Positions 8,036 through 18,594 of a DNA stretch of 43,545 nucleotides are shown piece by piece. A model generated the notes under the pieces. It was not told the DNA's origin and ran no database searches. It was given only the letters and a program-made list of their open reading frames with translations. The stretch is taken from NCBI GenBank assembly GCA_903878415.1, contig CAIRHO010000033.1, positions 1 to 43,545 on the forward strand, given 5' to 3'. The stretch comes from an uncultured Actinomycetes bacterium. Lineage in GTDB: Bacteria; Actinomycetota; Actinomycetes; Nanopelagicales; Nanopelagicaceae. Within the stretch, counting starts at the first letter, position 1. Each line of letters opens with the position of its first letter. The position numbers and the translations under genes are program-made.

Positions 8036-9242
8036 TGGCATACCTTAACCGTTCCGAGACCTTATCTAGCAATATATTGGAGAGCGTGTCCTTTGAGACC
8101 TCAGATATTTGAGAAACATCACCTTCATTACTTAAAAGATAACCAGAAGTTAGATCTGAGCCGAATATTGCGCCGTTGTCAACGTTGTTCACATAGAGGA
8201 AATCTACGCCTTTTGCATTCAGTTTGCTCTTGCCGTAATTAACCAAATCCGAGTTTGTCTCCGCTGCAAAACCTAATAAAACTTGACTTGCAGAACGATG
8301 TTTAGCTGCAGTACTTAAAATATCGGGATTTGTTTGAAGCGCAATCTCGCTCAGTTTTGCTTTCTTAATTTTATCAGTCGAGTACAAAACTGGCTTTGCG
8401 TCAGCAACTGCTGCACACATAAGTAACGCATCACTATTAGGAAATTTCTCTTGTACTAAAAGGTTCATTTCATCAGCGCTCTCGACATGAGTTGTTGTTA
8501 TACCTTCAATATCTGGAAAGGCGCTATTTGCTGCGATTAAATCCACAATAGCGCCGCGTTTAACTGCCGCAAAAGCTAGCGCATAACCTTGTTTTCCAGT
8601 CGATCTATTTCCGATATAACGTACTGGGTCAATAGCTTCGCGAGTCCCACCGGCGGTGATTAAAACTCTCTTACCGAGCAGATCACATCTACTTTGTGAA
8701 ACTTCCAAAACTTTCTCAATAATTTCATTACTCTCTGGAAATCTGCCTATTCCGCTATCACTGCCAGTCAACCGACCAATCGCTGGTTCCATTACAAAAA
8801 TTCCACGAGATTTCAAAGTCTCCACATTTGCTACCGTTGCGGGGTTAAGCCACATTTGTGGATGCATCGCCGGAATTAATAAAATGGGAGCAGTTGTAGT
8901 TAAAACTGTATTTGTTAAAAGGTCATCCGCTCGACCAGCAGCTATTCGCGAAATTAAATCTGCAGTTGCTGGTGCGATTAATACTAAGTCTGCTTTCACG
9001 CCCAGTGATACATGCGGAACAGTTGGAATATCTTCCCAAACATCAGTATTAACTTTTCTACCAGAAAGAGCTTCCCAGGTAGCTTTACCAACAAAATTTA
9101 AACTAGAAGGAGTTGGTACAACAGTGACTAAAAAACCGTGATCTTGTAACCGACGAAGCACATCACACGATTTGTAAGCAGCAATGCCAGCTCCGACACC
9201 AAGTACTATTTCTCTACCTCGGGGGAAGGTAATCTGCGACAT
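8028..9242 (-). CDS. coaBC: bifunctional phosphopantothenoylcysteine decarboxylase / phosphopantothenate-cysteine ligase
   Basis: A 404-residue fusion enzyme for two consecutive coenzyme A steps. The N-terminal flavin-dependent CoaC half (1-~185) shows GAGIAAYK (17-24), [20 protein letters not shown] and PAMHPQMW; the His after PAM, where E. coli has Asn, is usual in actinobacteria. The C-terminal CoaB half (~190-404) shows [25 protein letters not shown] and the KIKK loop. The ATG at 9242 is preferred over a TTG at 9248 because GGAG lies 8 nt upstream of it. It follows rpoZ, with a 16-bp palindrome in the gap. The metK gene overlaps its stop by 8 nt. Confidence 0.96.
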   Translation of the reverse strand: MSQITFPRGREIVLGVGAGIAAYKSCDVLRRLQDHGFLVTVVPTPSSLNFVGKATWEALSGRKVNTDVWEDIPTVPHVSLGVKADLVLIAPATADLISRIAAGRADDLLTNTVLTTTAPILLIPAMHPQMWLNPATVANVETLKSRGIFVMEPAIGRLTGSDSGIGRFPESNEIIEKVLEVSQSRCDLLGKRVLITAGGTREAIDPVRYIGNRSTGKQGYALAFAAVKRGAIVDLIAANSAFPDIEGITTTHVESADEMNLLVQEKFPNSDALLMCAAVADAKPVLYSTDKIKKAKLSEIALQTNPDILSTAAKHRSASQVLLGFAAETNSDLVNYGKSKLNAKGVDFLYVNNVDNGAIFGSDLTSGYLLSNEGDVSQISEVSKDTLSNILLDKVSERLRYANV

Positions 9243-9255
9243 ATTCAAGGCTCCG

Positions 9256-9271
9256 TTTAACTTAAGTTAAA
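9256..9271. repeat. 16-bp perfect palindrome between rpoZ and coaBC
   Basis: TTTAACTTAAGTTAAA is a perfect, loopless palindrome in the 37-nt gap between the rpoZ stop (9280) and the coaBC start (9242). It lies just upstream of the GGAG ribosome site. It could be an operator for a dimeric regulator or a weak RNA hairpin. It has no G+C stem or U-tract, so it is a poor terminator. Function is unknown. Confidence 0.6.
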
Positions 9272-9279
9272 AGGTATAT

Positions 9280-9570
9280 TTAATTCTGGGCGGTTGGTTC
9301 TAGGTTCTCGATAGTCAGTAATCCCTCATTGATTTCACGAAGCGCAATTGAAAGCGGTTTTTCGTGGACATGCGTTTCAACTAATGGACCAACATATTCG
9401 AGCAGCCCTTCACCAAGTTGTGAATAGTAGGCGTTAATCTGACGGGCGCGTTTAGCGGCATATAGAACCAAACTGTACTTCGAGCCAGCTTTGTCTAGAA
9501 GTTCATCGATTGGTGGATTAGTAATACCGTCAACGTTTGCCACAAATTGCTCCTCAAGAGAATTATTCAA
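9280..9570 (-). CDS. rpoZ: RNA polymerase omega subunit
   Basis: A 96-residue omega subunit that helps assemble and stabilise RNA polymerase around beta-prime. The core omega signature is visible: [18 protein letters not shown], then [15 protein letters not shown], then the C-terminal [15 protein letters not shown] helix. Length and the acidic C-terminus suit actinobacterial omega. It follows gmk by 19 nt, a conserved gmk-rpoZ arrangement. Start ATG at 9570. Confidence 0.95.
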   Translation of the reverse strand: MNNSLEEQFVANVDGITNPPIDELLDKAGSKYSLVLYAAKRARQINAYYSQLGEGLLEYVGPLVETHVHEKPLSIALREINEGLLTIENLEPTAQN

Positions 9571-9589
9571 CTTTTCAATCGAGCTTTAA

Positions 9590-10141
9590 TCACTCAACTG
9601 CAGTCGCTAAGGCTACCAGCCCATTGACCACCTCATCGACCCGATGATTTATCAGAGTATGGTCGAATTCCACGGCTGCTGCCATCTCGGATTGAGCGAG
9701 CTCTAGTCGGGCAGCTATCCGTTCTGGATGATCCGTACCTCTTGCTGAAATACGAGCTTTCAATTCCGCCCAAGATGGCGGCATTAAAAAGACCAAAATC
9801 GCACTTGGAAACCGTTCGCGAACCTGTCTGGCACCAGTTATCTCAATCTCTAATAGAACGTGTTTACCAGATTTCAAAGCGCTTTCAACCGAATTGCGGG
9901 GCGTGCCATATTTTGATCCGGCAAATTCGGCATATTCTAGAAATGCATTTTTTGCAATAAGTTCGTCGAATTCCCTTTCATTAATAAAGTGATAATCAGA
10001 TCCTTCAAATTCATTCTCTCTAGCTTTCCTAGTCGTATAAGAAACGCTTACTAAGAAACGATCATCCTTTCTAAGCTCCTTGCTGATCGTGCTTTTTCCC
10101 ACTCCGCCAGGTCCTGAAAGAACTATCAATTTGCCTTTCAT
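9590..10141 (-). CDS. gmk: guanylate kinase
   Basis: A 183-residue guanylate kinase phosphorylating GMP to GDP. The P-loop GPGGVGKS spans 10-17. The GMP-binding segment shows SVSYTTRKARENEFEGSDYH and FLEYAEFAGSKYGTP. The lid contains RISARGTDHPE. Start ATG overlaps the mihF stop by 4 nt (ATGA). Its position after mihF and before rpoZ is conserved in actinobacteria. Confidence 0.97.
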   Translation of the reverse strand: MKGKLIVLSGPGGVGKSTISKELRKDDRFLVSVSYTTRKARENEFEGSDYHFINEREFDELIAKNAFLEYAEFAGSKYGTPRNSVESALKSGKHVLLEIEITGARQVRERFPSAILVFLMPPSWAELKARISARGTDHPERIAARLELAQSEMAAAVEFDHTLINHRVDEVVNGLVALATAVE

Positions 10142-10455
10142 GAGTTAACACCAAATTCAGATTTTAAAGCGGCTAATTGTTGCGCGCCTAAACCTTTAAC
10201 TCTACGTTTTTCTGAAATGCCAATGCGTTCCATAATTGTCGCTGCACGCATTATTCCCACCCCAGGTATTGCTTCTAACAACGCCTTTACCCGCATTTTT
10301 AAAATCGCTGGGCTTTGACTTTCTAAGACTTCATTTAAAGGAATGACACCTTTCTTTATCTGCTCTTTTACTCTTGCTCGCTCTTGTCGTGCAGCAGTAG
10401 CTTTAATTAAAGCTGCTTGACGTTCTGCCAAAGTTAGAACCGGTGGCGCTCCCAT
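10138..10455 (-). CDS. mihF: actinobacterial integration host factor (mIHF)
   Basis: A 105-residue small basic nucleoid protein of the actinobacteria-specific mIHF family, unrelated to E. coli IHF. It has a long N-terminal helix (MGAPPVLTLAERQAAL, then a basic stretch to ~35) followed by a helix-two-turn-helix region with IPGVG (63-67) and RRVKGLG (84-90), which contacts DNA. It binds and bends DNA with low specificity and is important for nucleoid organisation in mycobacteria and Streptomyces. It lies 14 nt after pyrF and overlaps gmk, the conserved pyrF-mihF-gmk order. This gene is one of the strongest phylum markers in the window. Confidence 0.96.
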   Translation of the reverse strand: MGAPPVLTLAERQAALIKATAARQERARVKEQIKKGVIPLNEVLESQSPAILKMRVKALLEAIPGVGIMRAATIMERIGISEKRRVKGLGAQQLAALKSEFGVNS

Positions 10456-10469
10456 AGCTTAATTAAACC

Positions 10470-11153
10470 TCATAGCGAAGCGAGAATTGCGGCTGCAGCA
10501 GAGCTTGGATCCTCAGCTCCAGTAATGGGTCGACCGATAACCAAGTAATCGGCACCATTTTCTATCGCCAAAGCAGGCGTCATTGTGCGCGATTGATCAC
10601 CACTCGCACTACCTTCTGGTCGTACGCCCGGTGTAATTAAAGCTATTTCGCTAGGAATAGAAGACCTTATTGCAGCTACCTCTAATGGTGAACAAACGAT
10701 GGCACGCGCTCCTCCAGAGATTGCAATATGCGCCAAATTGACTGCACTCTCTAAGGCTGGCTTGGCAAAACCAATCTTCAAAACCTCTGAATCATCTAAA
10801 GAAGTAAGGATTGTTACACCAGTGATTGCGGTATTTGGCAGCGCAGCTACAGCCGCAGCTACCATCTTTGACCCACCCGAAGCATGCACAGTTAAAAAGA
10901 ATGGGTTGATCATCTGCAAGTTTTTACAAGCGCCCGTAACAGTATTAGGGATATCGTGCAGTTTTAAATCTAGAAATAATCTGAATCCAAACTCTCTTTG
11001 CAGATTATCGATGATCTCGCTACCAAATTTCAAGAAAAATTCCAAACCAAATTTATAAATCTCTACTGAATCTCTAGTTGCTGCTATCCATTTCTTCGCT
11101 TGCGCTAAATCGGTAGTGTCTACTGCCAAAATTATTGGCGAATTATTATTCAT
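10470..11153 (-). CDS. pyrF: orotidine 5'-phosphate decarboxylase
   Basis: A 227-residue OMP decarboxylase giving UMP. The catalytic Lys-Asp array is LDLKLHDIPNT (61-71) with D62, K64 and D67. The phosphate-binding end shows ITPGVRPEG and ADYLVIGRPI. This is the short 'type 1' form. ATG at 11153 is chosen because it begins at the first beta strand (NNSPIILAVD) and yields the 8-nt overlap ATGAATAA with pyrD. An upstream in-frame start at 11183 would add ten residues inside pyrD. Confidence 0.95.
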   Translation of the reverse strand: MNNNSPIILAVDTTDLAQAKKWIAATRDSVEIYKFGLEFFLKFGSEIIDNLQREFGFRLFLDLKLHDIPNTVTGACKNLQMINPFFLTVHASGGSKMVAAAVAALPNTAITGVTILTSLDDSEVLKIGFAKPALESAVNLAHIAISGGARAIVCSPLEVAAIRSSIPSEIALITPGVRPEGSASGDQSRTMTPALAIENGADYLVIGRPITGAEDPSSAAAAILASL

Positions 11154-12084
11154 TCTCACTCCGATGTGCATGACCAACTGCATCTTTAAATGAAGAAAAT
11201 CCTCGTGCTATAAGCAAACTTTTCAATTCTTCCTTAACTGACATTAATGCGCTTGGATTTCCAAAGGTAGCGGTGCCAATTGAAACCCCACTCGCACCTG
11301 CTAACACTAGTTCTAATGCATCACGTCCATTAGTCACACCGCCCATTCCCAAAATTGGTACTTTAGGGAATGCTTGATGCACTTGGTAAATTGCACGCAC
11401 CGCAATTGGTCGGATAGCTGGACCGGACAATCCCCCAGTTTTGCCACCCAATTTTGGGCGCATTAAATCAATATCTATAACCATTCCAAGTAAAGTATTG
11501 ATGAGAGCTAACCCATCAGCACCAGCTGAAATAACTTCACCAGCAATTGCAACAATATCGGTCACATCTGGCGACAACTTAACAATGATTGGCAATTCTC
11601 CGCCTAGAGTTCGGCGAACAACTTCAACAACAGCCCGAGATGCAATTGGATCACAAGCAAAAACTTGTCCGCGGCTTTCAACGTTAGGGCAAGAAATATT
11701 CACTTCAACAGCTGATAGTCCCGGCACTCCGCGAAGTCTTCTGGCTAATGAACCGTAGTCATCAACGCTCTCTCCCGCTATCGAAACAATAATTCTAGAG
11801 CCGGCTTTTATTAAGAATGGAATATCTTCGGCGAGAAATTGATCTATGCCAGGTCCCTGTAACCCAATGGAATTAAGCATTCCAGAAGGCGTTTCAGCCA
11901 TTCTGGGGGTCGGTCTTCCCGATCGCGCTTTAACCATGATTGATTTGGTAACTATTGCTCCGATTTCATTCAATGGAAAAAATTGCGATAACTCTTTACC
12001 AGAGCCCGCACACCCACTAGCAGTGAAAATCGGATTAGGAAAACTAGTGTTATTAAAGGATGTGGCGAAATCGAAATTAGACAT
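11146..12084 (-). CDS. pyrD: dihydroorotate dehydrogenase, catalytic subunit (class 1B)
   Basis: A 312-residue FMN TIM-barrel enzyme oxidising dihydroorotate to orotate. Visible motifs are NSIGLQGPGID (71-81), VEVNISCPNVESRGQ (127-140), FACDP (142-146) and GMGGVTNGRDALELVLAGAS near the FMN phosphate site. The adjacent pyrK marks it as class 1B, which passes electrons to NAD+ through PyrK. The frame is open upstream to 12144, but the ATG at 12084 ([10 protein letters not shown]) starts at the fold and gives the 8-nt overlap ATGTCTAA with pyrK. Confidence 0.95.
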   Translation of the reverse strand: MSNFDFATSFNNTSFPNPIFTASGCAGSGKELSQFFPLNEIGAIVTKSIMVKARSGRPTPRMAETPSGMLNSIGLQGPGIDQFLAEDIPFLIKAGSRIIVSIAGESVDDYGSLARRLRGVPGLSAVEVNISCPNVESRGQVFACDPIASRAVVEVVRRTLGGELPIIVKLSPDVTDIVAIAGEVISAGADGLALINTLLGMVIDIDLMRPKLGGKTGGLSGPAIRPIAVRAIYQVHQAFPKVPILGMGGVTNGRDALELVLAGASGVSIGTATFGNPSALMSVKEELKSLLIARGFSSFKDAVGHAHRSENE

Positions 12085-12937
12085 GTGGCTCACCAACTGT
12101 TCCTTTTGGAATCTCACCCTTTGAATTCCAAATAACATTTGCACCGTCCATTACCGGTCCATCTATACAACTTCTCGACATTCTAATTTCACCGTTTGCA
12201 TCTCTTAGTGGAATGACGCATGTCATGCAGACACCAATTCCGCATGCCATAGCTTCTTCAACTGCACATTGATGGATAATTCCAAACTTCTGCGCGACTT
12301 CTTGAACTGCTGCGAGCATCGGCATAGGTCCACATGAATAAATAATCTCGATGTTATATCGCTCTATTAAACCTGGAAGCACTGAAATTACTTGGCCCTT
12401 AGTTCCCGCGCTGCCATCATCAGTTGTTACAGTCATAGAATTGACGGCGCGCTTGCCTTCCAAAGGAGCGTATATTTTTCCAGCCGAAGAAGCGCCGAGA
12501 ACCATATCTACCCGACAGCCATTTTCTTTTAATAATTCTGCCAATCCAAAAAGTGGTGCAGATCCATATCCACCACCAACTAATAGCGCATTTACTGGCT
12601 CAGTTGGAATGCCGAAATTGGTACCAAGCGGCCCAACCATATCTACTGTCGCATGCATCGGTAGCGCAGTTAACCAACGACTGCCTTGACCATGTGGGGC
12701 AACGACCAACTCTAGGGTTCCACCATAATTACCGCGATCATGAGTCCGATAGATAGCAAATGCCCTACGGAGCACCATCGAACTTCCGGGACCGCCAACG
12801 CTAATGGCGACAAAATTTCCAGGGAGCGCGTGTAGCGCCATATCTCCGACAGCAAAAACCATGTGATGGTATGCACCAATTTTTTTATTACTTACTATTT
12901 CAACTGAGCGTTGTTGCGCACGGCGATTTATATTCAT
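12077..12937 (-). CDS. pyrK: dihydroorotate dehydrogenase electron transfer subunit
   Basis: A 286-residue ferredoxin-reductase-like FAD/2Fe-2S subunit partnering PyrD. From the ATG at 12937: FAD-binding RRAF (57-60), NAD-binding GGGYGSAP (121-128), and the 2Fe-2S cysteines C232, C237, C240 and C257. It transfers electrons from PyrD's FMN to NAD+. The chosen ATG overlaps the carB stop (ATGA); the frame could start nine bases earlier at 12946. Located directly between carB and pyrD. Confidence 0.94.
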   Translation of the reverse strand: MNINRRAQQRSVEIVSNKKIGAYHHMVFAVGDMALHALPGNFVAISVGGPGSSMVLRRAFAIYRTHDRGNYGGTLELVVAPHGQGSRWLTALPMHATVDMVGPLGTNFGIPTEPVNALLVGGGYGSAPLFGLAELLKENGCRVDMVLGASSAGKIYAPLEGKRAVNSMTVTTDDGSAGTKGQVISVLPGLIERYNIEIIYSCGPMPMLAAVQEVAQKFGIIHQCAVEEAMACGIGVCMTCVIPLRDANGEIRMSRSCIDGPVMDGANVIWNSKGEIPKGTVGEPHV

Positions 12938-15900
12938 CCCAACCAACTTTGCAAGGAACGAACCGCTAATTGATCATTACGAAGAGATTGAATTCCTGCA
13001 ACAGCCGCTTTGAAACCAGGAATAGTTGTAATACACGGTAACGACCTTTGAATGGCCGCGGTACGAATTAACCAACCATCCTGTCTAGTTCCCCGACCAA
13101 GCGGTGTATTTATCACCAAATCCACTGCACCTGAGTTAATTATTTCAACGGCAGATTGATCTGCCACTGCAGCACTTATCTCGGAATGCTTACGCACGAG
13201 TGTTGAAGTAACGCCATTAGCAGCTAAAAATGTGTGTGTGCCAGAGGTTGCGTAGATTTTGAAACCCATTCCAAATAACTCTTGAGCTGAAATTAACGCA
13301 GCGGGTTTATCTTTTTCGGAGAGTGATAAGAAAACCGCACCGCTCTGTGGGAGTGGGCCAAATGATGCAATCTGACTTTTTGCGTAAGCGGCGCCAAAAC
13401 TTTCCGCAATCCCCATTACCTCACCAGTCGAGCGCATCTCTGGTCCGAGGACTGAGTCAACCCCTTTACCGTCAATTCTTCGGAATCGATTCCACGGTAA
13501 AACCGCCTCTTTCACCGAAATTCCATGCGCAATTCCAACTTGGTAATCGGGAACCATTCCTAGCTCACGCAATTCACTCAATTTTGCACCGACTGAAATT
13601 CGTGCTGCTGCCTTTGCTAACTGCACTCCCGTAGCTTTAGAAACATACGGAACAGTCCTAGATGCTCTGGGGTTGGCTTCAAGAACATAAAGTTCTTTCT
13701 CAGCGACTGCGAATTGAATATTTATCAGCCCTACAACTCCCACGCCGCGCGCAATTTTTTCAGTTGCGCTTTTAATCTCAAGTAACTGATCTTCAGAAAG
13801 TGACATGCTAGGTAACACACACGCTGAATCGCCTGAATGTATTCCAGCCTCTTCGATATGTTCCATCACTCCCGCTAGATAGAGCTCATCTCCGTCAAAA
13901 AGTGCGTCAACATCTATCTCAATTGCGTCATCTAGGAAACGATCAATTAACACCGGATGGTTGGGCGTAATTTCAGTGGCTTTAATGATAAATGATTTCA
14001 AAGATTCATCGTCATAAACAATCTCCATGCCGCGCCCACCAAGCACAAAAGATGGTCGCACTAGAACGGGATACTTGATGCGAGTTGCTACTTCTACTGC
14101 TTCTTCAAAGGAAATAGCCATTCCATACTCTGGTGCACGCAATCCAGCTTCATTGAGAATTCGACCAAATTCACCACGATCTTCCGCAAGATTAATAGCA
14201 GATGGGCTTGTCCCTAAGATTGTTACTCCAGCATCCATTAATCCCTGCGCAAGTCCTAGTGGTGTCTGGCCACCTAGTTGCGCAATAACTCCAAGTACTG
14301 GTCCGGCTAGAGTTTCAGCGTTGATAACTTCTAACACATCTTCAAGAGTTAATGGCTCAAAATACAGTCGGTCCGAAGTATCGTAATCAGTAGAAACAGT
14401 CTCTGGATTGCAATTGATCATAATAGTTTCATAACCTGCATCGCTTAAGGTGAATGATGCATGAACGCATGAATAATCAAACTCAATTCCTTGGCCAATC
14501 CGATTAGGACCGGATCCTAAAATAATAACTGCAGGTTTAGTGCGAGGTTTAACTTCGCTTTCATCTTCATAACTCGAATAATGATAGGGCGTGAAAGCTT
14601 CAAATTCTGCGGCGCAAGTATCTACGGTTTTATAAACTGGTCTAATTTCTAAACGATCACGTAATCTGCGAATATCATCTTCAGTGACACCGCGCAATTC
14701 CGCAAGTTGGAAATCCGAGAAACCCATTCTTTTGGCTTTGAGCATTAATGGCCGATCTAATTCGGCAGCTGCCGCAATTATTGCGGCTAAATCATTGATT
14801 GCCTTTATTTGAGAAAGGAACCAAATATCAATCCTGGTTGCGCTATGAACTTCAGCAACGGATGCGCCGAGATGAAGCGCTTGTTGTACTTGTCTCAAAC
14901 GCAATTCAGTTGGAATTTGCATTAACTCTAATAATTTAGCTAATTCGTAATCCGGTATACCCCAGGAGAAACTACTGCCTTTCTTCTCTAATGAACGGAG
15001 CGCTTTCTGCAAAGCTTCTGGGAAACTTCTACCAATAGCCATAGCTTCACCCACACTTTTCATCGTGGTAGTTAAACGTGGATCTGCTTCTGGAAATTTC
15101 TCAAATGCAAATCTGGGAACTTTGACAACGATGTAATCCAAAGTAGGTTCAAATGAGGCAGGAGTCATTTTTGTTATGTCATTTTTAATCTCATCTAATG
15201 AGTACCCAATAGCCAATTTCGTAGCAATTTTAGCTATCGGAAATCCGGTCGCCTTTGATGCCAACGCGCTAGATCTTGAAACACGTGGATTCATCTCGAT
15301 AACCACGATACGGCCATCCGTTGGATTAATTGCAAATTGGATATTGCAGCCACCGGTCGCAACTCCTACCTCTCTAATTATCTCAATCGATAAATTTCGC
15401 AATTTTTGAAATTCAACATCGGTGAGAGTTAACGCTGGAGCAACGGTTATAGAATCACCAGTATGTACACCCATTGGATCAATATTTTCAATACTGCAGA
15501 CAATTACTACATTATCGTTATGGTCGCGCATCACTTCTAGCTCAAACTCTTTCCAACCTAAAATAGACTCCTCTAAGAGAACTTCTGAAGTTGGGCTATG
15601 GCGCAAACCTGCGCCAGCAATCAATTCTAAATCCAATGGATTGAAAGCAATTCCGGAACCTAATCCACCCATGGTGAAAGATGGTCGGACTACAACTGGA
15701 TAACTTAAAATCTCAACCGCTTGTAAGCAATCAGCCATCGTGTGGCAAATTACTGATTTGGCAGATTCCCCGCCAATTTTCTCGACAATCCCCCTAAAAA
15801 TCTCGCGATTCTCACCGCGCTCAATTGCATCAACATCCGCACCAATCAATTTCGTATTATATTTTTCTAGTAGCCCTGCCTTATGTAATCCAATTGCCGC

Positions 15901-16191
15901 ATTAAGAGCGGTTTGCCCGCCTAGAGTTGCTAAAATCGCATCTGGTAGCTCTTTAGCAATAATCTCTTCTAAGAATTGCGTTGTAATCGGTTCGATATAA
16001 GTTGCATCCGCGAATTCAGGATCAGTCATAATTGTTGCTGGATTCGAATTGACCAAAATAACCCGAATACCTTCACTTTTTAAAACTCGACATGCTTGCG
16101 TACCTGAGTAATCAAATTCGCAAGCTTGGCCAATTACAATTGGACCGCTGCCAATAACTAGAACGCTCTTGATCGTAGGATCTTTAGGCAC
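12934..16191 (-). CDS. carB: carbamoyl-phosphate synthase large subunit
   Basis: A 1085-residue synthase that makes carbamoyl phosphate from ammonia, bicarbonate and two ATP. It shows the internal duplication: each half has a pre-ATP-grasp ([20 protein letters not shown] near 10-30; [20 protein letters not shown] near 555-575) and an ATP-grasp domain ([29 protein letters not shown]). The C-terminal MGS-like allosteric domain spans ~935-1085. The start is GTG at 16191, overlapping the carA stop by 8 nt (GTGCCTAA). Product feeds both pyrimidine and arginine synthesis. Confidence 0.98.
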   Translation of the reverse strand: MPKDPTIKSVLVIGSGPIVIGQACEFDYSGTQACRVLKSEGIRVILVNSNPATIMTDPEFADATYIEPITTQFLEEIIAKELPDAILATLGGQTALNAAIGLHKAGLLEKYNTKLIGADVDAIERGENREIFRGIVEKIGGESAKSVICHTMADCLQAVEILSYPVVVRPSFTMGGLGSGIAFNPLDLELIAGAGLRHSPTSEVLLEESILGWKEFELEVMRDHNDNVVIVCSIENIDPMGVHTGDSITVAPALTLTDVEFQKLRNLSIEIIREVGVATGGCNIQFAINPTDGRIVVIEMNPRVSRSSALASKATGFPIAKIATKLAIGYSLDEIKNDITKMTPASFEPTLDYIVVKVPRFAFEKFPEADPRLTTTMKSVGEAMAIGRSFPEALQKALRSLEKKGSSFSWGIPDYELAKLLELMQIPTELRLRQVQQALHLGASVAEVHSATRIDIWFLSQIKAINDLAAIIAAAAELDRPLMLKAKRMGFSDFQLAELRGVTEDDIRRLRDRLEIRPVYKTVDTCAAEFEAFTPYHYSSYEDESEVKPRTKPAVIILGSGPNRIGQGIEFDYSCVHASFTLSDAGYETIMINCNPETVSTDYDTSDRLYFEPLTLEDVLEVINAETLAGPVLGVIAQLGGQTPLGLAQGLMDAGVTILGTSPSAINLAEDRGEFGRILNEAGLRAPEYGMAISFEEAVEVATRIKYPVLVRPSFVLGGRGMEIVYDDESLKSFIIKATEITPNHPVLIDRFLDDAIEIDVDALFDGDELYLAGVMEHIEEAGIHSGDSACVLPSMSLSEDQLLEIKSATEKIARGVGVVGLINIQFAVAEKELYVLEANPRASRTVPYVSKATGVQLAKAAARISVGAKLSELRELGMVPDYQVGIAHGISVKEAVLPWNRFRRIDGKGVDSVLGPEMRSTGEVMGIAESFGAAYAKSQIASFGPLPQSGAVFLSLSEKDKPAALISAQELFGMGFKIYATSGTHTFLAANGVTSTLVRKHSEISAAVADQSAVEIINSGAVDLVINTPLGRGTRQDGWLIRTAAIQRSLPCITTIPGFKAAVAGIQSLRNDQLAVRSLQSWLG

Positions 16192-17299
16192 GATTACTCC
16201 GCATCAGCTCTGCAAAATCATCAAAAAGGTAATTGGCATCGTGTGGTCCGGCTGCTGCTTCTGGGTGATATTGCACGCTAAAGGCGGGACGATCAATCAA
16301 TCGAATACCTTCGACTACGCCATCATTTAAACAAATATGTGTCACCTCACCAGGACCAAATACAGTAGTAAAACGCGTATCTGTTGGTGCTTCTACGGCA
16401 AAACCATGATTATGCGCGGTTATTTCAACTTTACCGGTCAATCTATTTAATACCGGTTGATTGATTCCCCGATGCCCAAATTGCAATTTATAAGTTTCAA
16501 ATCCCAAAGCACGTCCCAATATTTGTTGGCCAAAGCAAATTCCAAATATCGGAATCCTCTTCTCTAAAATCTCCCGTACTAATGCAATTACTTCAACCAT
16601 GGTGGCGGGATCTCCCGGACCATTTGAAAGAAATACTCCATCTGGGCTAAGCGCTTCGATTTCGGAAATTGTTGTGGCTATTGGAAGTACATGTACTTCC
16701 ATACCGCGCATCGCCATATTTCTTGGTGTAGCAGCTTTAATTCCTAAATCCAGTGCAGCAACTATAAATTCCGTTACCACTCCTGATGGTGGCGTAACGA
16801 CATATGGTTTAGTAGTTGAAACATCCTGTGAAAGATAAGACCCGCTCATTGCAGGTGATTTTCTTACCCTAATTACCATTTCTTCTCGAGTTAAATCCAT
16901 CCCCGAAAAAATGCCCACTCTCATAGCACCTCTATCGCGGAGATGTCGAGTAATAGCCCTGGTATCAACGCCGCTAATCCCAACAATTTTTGCAGCAACC
17001 AAATCTGATTCTAGATCAGAAGTGGCGCGCCAATTAGAAGTAACAGGTGACGGATTTCTAACCACAAATCCAGATACCCAGATTTGTTTGGACTCTTCAT
17101 CGATCCTATTCATGCCAGTATTTCCAATATGCGGAGCTGTCATTATTACAATTTGTTTATGATATGAAGGATCTGTCAACGTTTCTTGATAACCGGTCAT
17201 TCCAGTGGTGAAAACCGCTTCACCAAAAGTTTCCCCAGTTGCTGCCCAAGGTTCTCCTTCAAATATCCGACCGTCATCTAATACTAAAAAAGCTGACAT
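16184..17299 (-). CDS. carA: carbamoyl-phosphate synthase small subunit (glutaminase)
   Basis: A 371-residue class I glutamine amidotransferase subunit supplying ammonia to CarB. The N-terminal CarA domain contains [17 protein letters not shown] (35-51). The glutaminase triad is C255 in GICFGQQ, H345 and E347 in [11 protein letters not shown] at 17299 shares one base with the pyrC stop (TGATG); a TTG one codon upstream is less likely. In Streptomyces a membrane-protein gene lies between pyrC and carA; here the two genes abut. Confidence 0.97.
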   Translation of the reverse strand: MSAFLVLDDGRIFEGEPWAATGETFGEAVFTTGMTGYQETLTDPSYHKQIVIMTAPHIGNTGMNRIDEESKQIWVSGFVVRNPSPVTSNWRATSDLESDLVAAKIVGISGVDTRAITRHLRDRGAMRVGIFSGMDLTREEMVIRVRKSPAMSGSYLSQDVSTTKPYVVTPPSGVVTEFIVAALDLGIKAATPRNMAMRGMEVHVLPIATTISEIEALSPDGVFLSNGPGDPATMVEVIALVREILEKRIPIFGICFGQQILGRALGFETYKLQFGHRGINQPVLNRLTGKVEITAHNHGFAVEAPTDTRFTTVFGPGEVTHICLNDGVVEGIRLIDRPAFSVQYHPEAAAGPHDANYLFDDFAELMRSNRA

Positions 17300-18594
17300 C
17301 AAATCTTCCCGATCACTTTTTCGTCCTGTAAAACTCTAGCGCCGTTGAAGAAAACGTCGGTTATGACTCCGGGCAACTCCAAGCCATGAAAAGGTGTGTT
17401 TCGACTCTTCGACATAGAGGCATCCTTATTCACTATCCAGGTTTTATTCGGATTAACCACTGTGATGTTTGCGAAATTTCCAAGAGCGAATTCTTTACCT
17501 TGTTCTGCATAGCCACCAATTCGAGCCGGCGCGATCGCCATGCGGTCCACCAGATCATTCCAATTCATCAATTTGCTCGAAATCATAGTTTTAACCACAA
17601 CCGATAACGCTGTCTCAAGCCCGATCATCCCGAAAGAAGCCGCCTGCCATTCGCATTCCTTGCTTTCAGTTGGATGCGGCGCGTGATCTGTTGCAACAAT
17701 ATCGATTGTGCCATCTGCCAAACCTTCTCTTAACGCCTCTACATCACGTACGTTTCTAAGCGGTGGATTTACCTTATATATTGGATCGTAACTCTCAGCT
17801 AGATCATCAGTTAATAAAAGATGATGTGGTGTTACCTCCGCGGTTACGTTTATTCCGCGACTTTTCGCCCAACGTATCAACTCCACACCGCCAGCAGTTG
17901 TGACATGACAAATGTGTAGCCGAGATTGCACATGATCTGTTAAGAGGATATCTCTTGCAATAATCGCTTCTTCAGCAACTGCAGGCCAACCTTTCAAGCC
18001 TAGTTTTGCCGAAATTTCACCCTCATTCATCTGCGCATCAATTGTCAATCTAGGATCTTGTGCATGTTGTGCAATTACACCATCAAACATTTTCACATAT
18101 TCCAACGCTCTGCGCATGACAAGTGGATCAAAGACGCAATGACCGTCGTCGCTAAACATACGAACCTTCGCGGCTGATTGCGCCATCGCTAAAATCTCAG
18201 CAAGCTGTCCTCCTCGTTGGCCTTGAGTAACAGCTCCAATTGGAAATACATCGCACAAACCGGCCGCTTTTCCTAAACTAAATACTTGCTCCACCACTCC
18301 AGCGGTGTCGGCAACCGGATCGGTATTTGGCATTGCAGAAATTGCTGTGTACCCGCCTTTGACTGCTGCGCGAGAACCGCTCTCCACATTCTCGGCATCT
18401 TCTTTACCGGGTTCACGTAAGTGCGTATGCAAATCTACTAAACCAGGAATAATAAGGGAGCCGGTGATATCTAAAATCTCATTGCCTGCTACCGGGGTAT
18501 CTATTGTTAACTCTGAAATTTTATTACCGGAGATTGTGATGTTTAATTTTTGGCCTGCTGCAGTTATTCCACCAATTAACGTAAGTTTAGACAT
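17299..18594 (-). CDS. pyrC: dihydroorotase (class I)
   Basis: A 431-residue amidohydrolase that cyclises carbamoyl aspartate to dihydroorotate. Zinc-ligand motif DLHTHLRE (H56, H58) is visible. Further histidines are in IAQHAQ and ICHV, and the catalytic aspartate is in VATDHAPH. The PNTDP motif binds substrate. The start ATG at 18594 follows the pyrB stop with no gap. Class I dihydroorotases often associate with aspartate carbamoyltransferase, encoded directly upstream. Confidence 0.97.
   Translation of the reverse strand: MSKLTLIGGITAAGQKLNITISGNKISELTIDTPVAGNEILDITGSLIIPGLVDLHTHLREPGKEDAENVESGSRAAVKGGYTAISAMPNTDPVADTAGVVEQVFSLGKAAGLCDVFPIGAVTQGQRGGQLAEILAMAQSAAKVRMFSDDGHCVFDPLVMRRALEYVKMFDGVIAQHAQDPRLTIDAQMNEGEISAKLGLKGWPAVAEEAIIARDILLTDHVQSRLHICHVTTAGGVELIRWAKSRGINVTAEVTPHHLLLTDDLAESYDPIYKVNPPLRNVRDVEALREGLADGTIDIVATDHAPHPTESKECEWQAASFGMIGLETALSVVVKTMISSKLMNWNDLVDRMAIAPARIGGYAEQGKEFALGNFANITVVNPNKTWIVNKDASMSKSRNTPFHGLELPGVITDVFFNGARVLQDEKVIGKI

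Noticed and set aside
8656-9141. Plus-strand open frame of ~161 codons
   Set aside because: It is the reverse of coaBC; no motif and no ribosome site.
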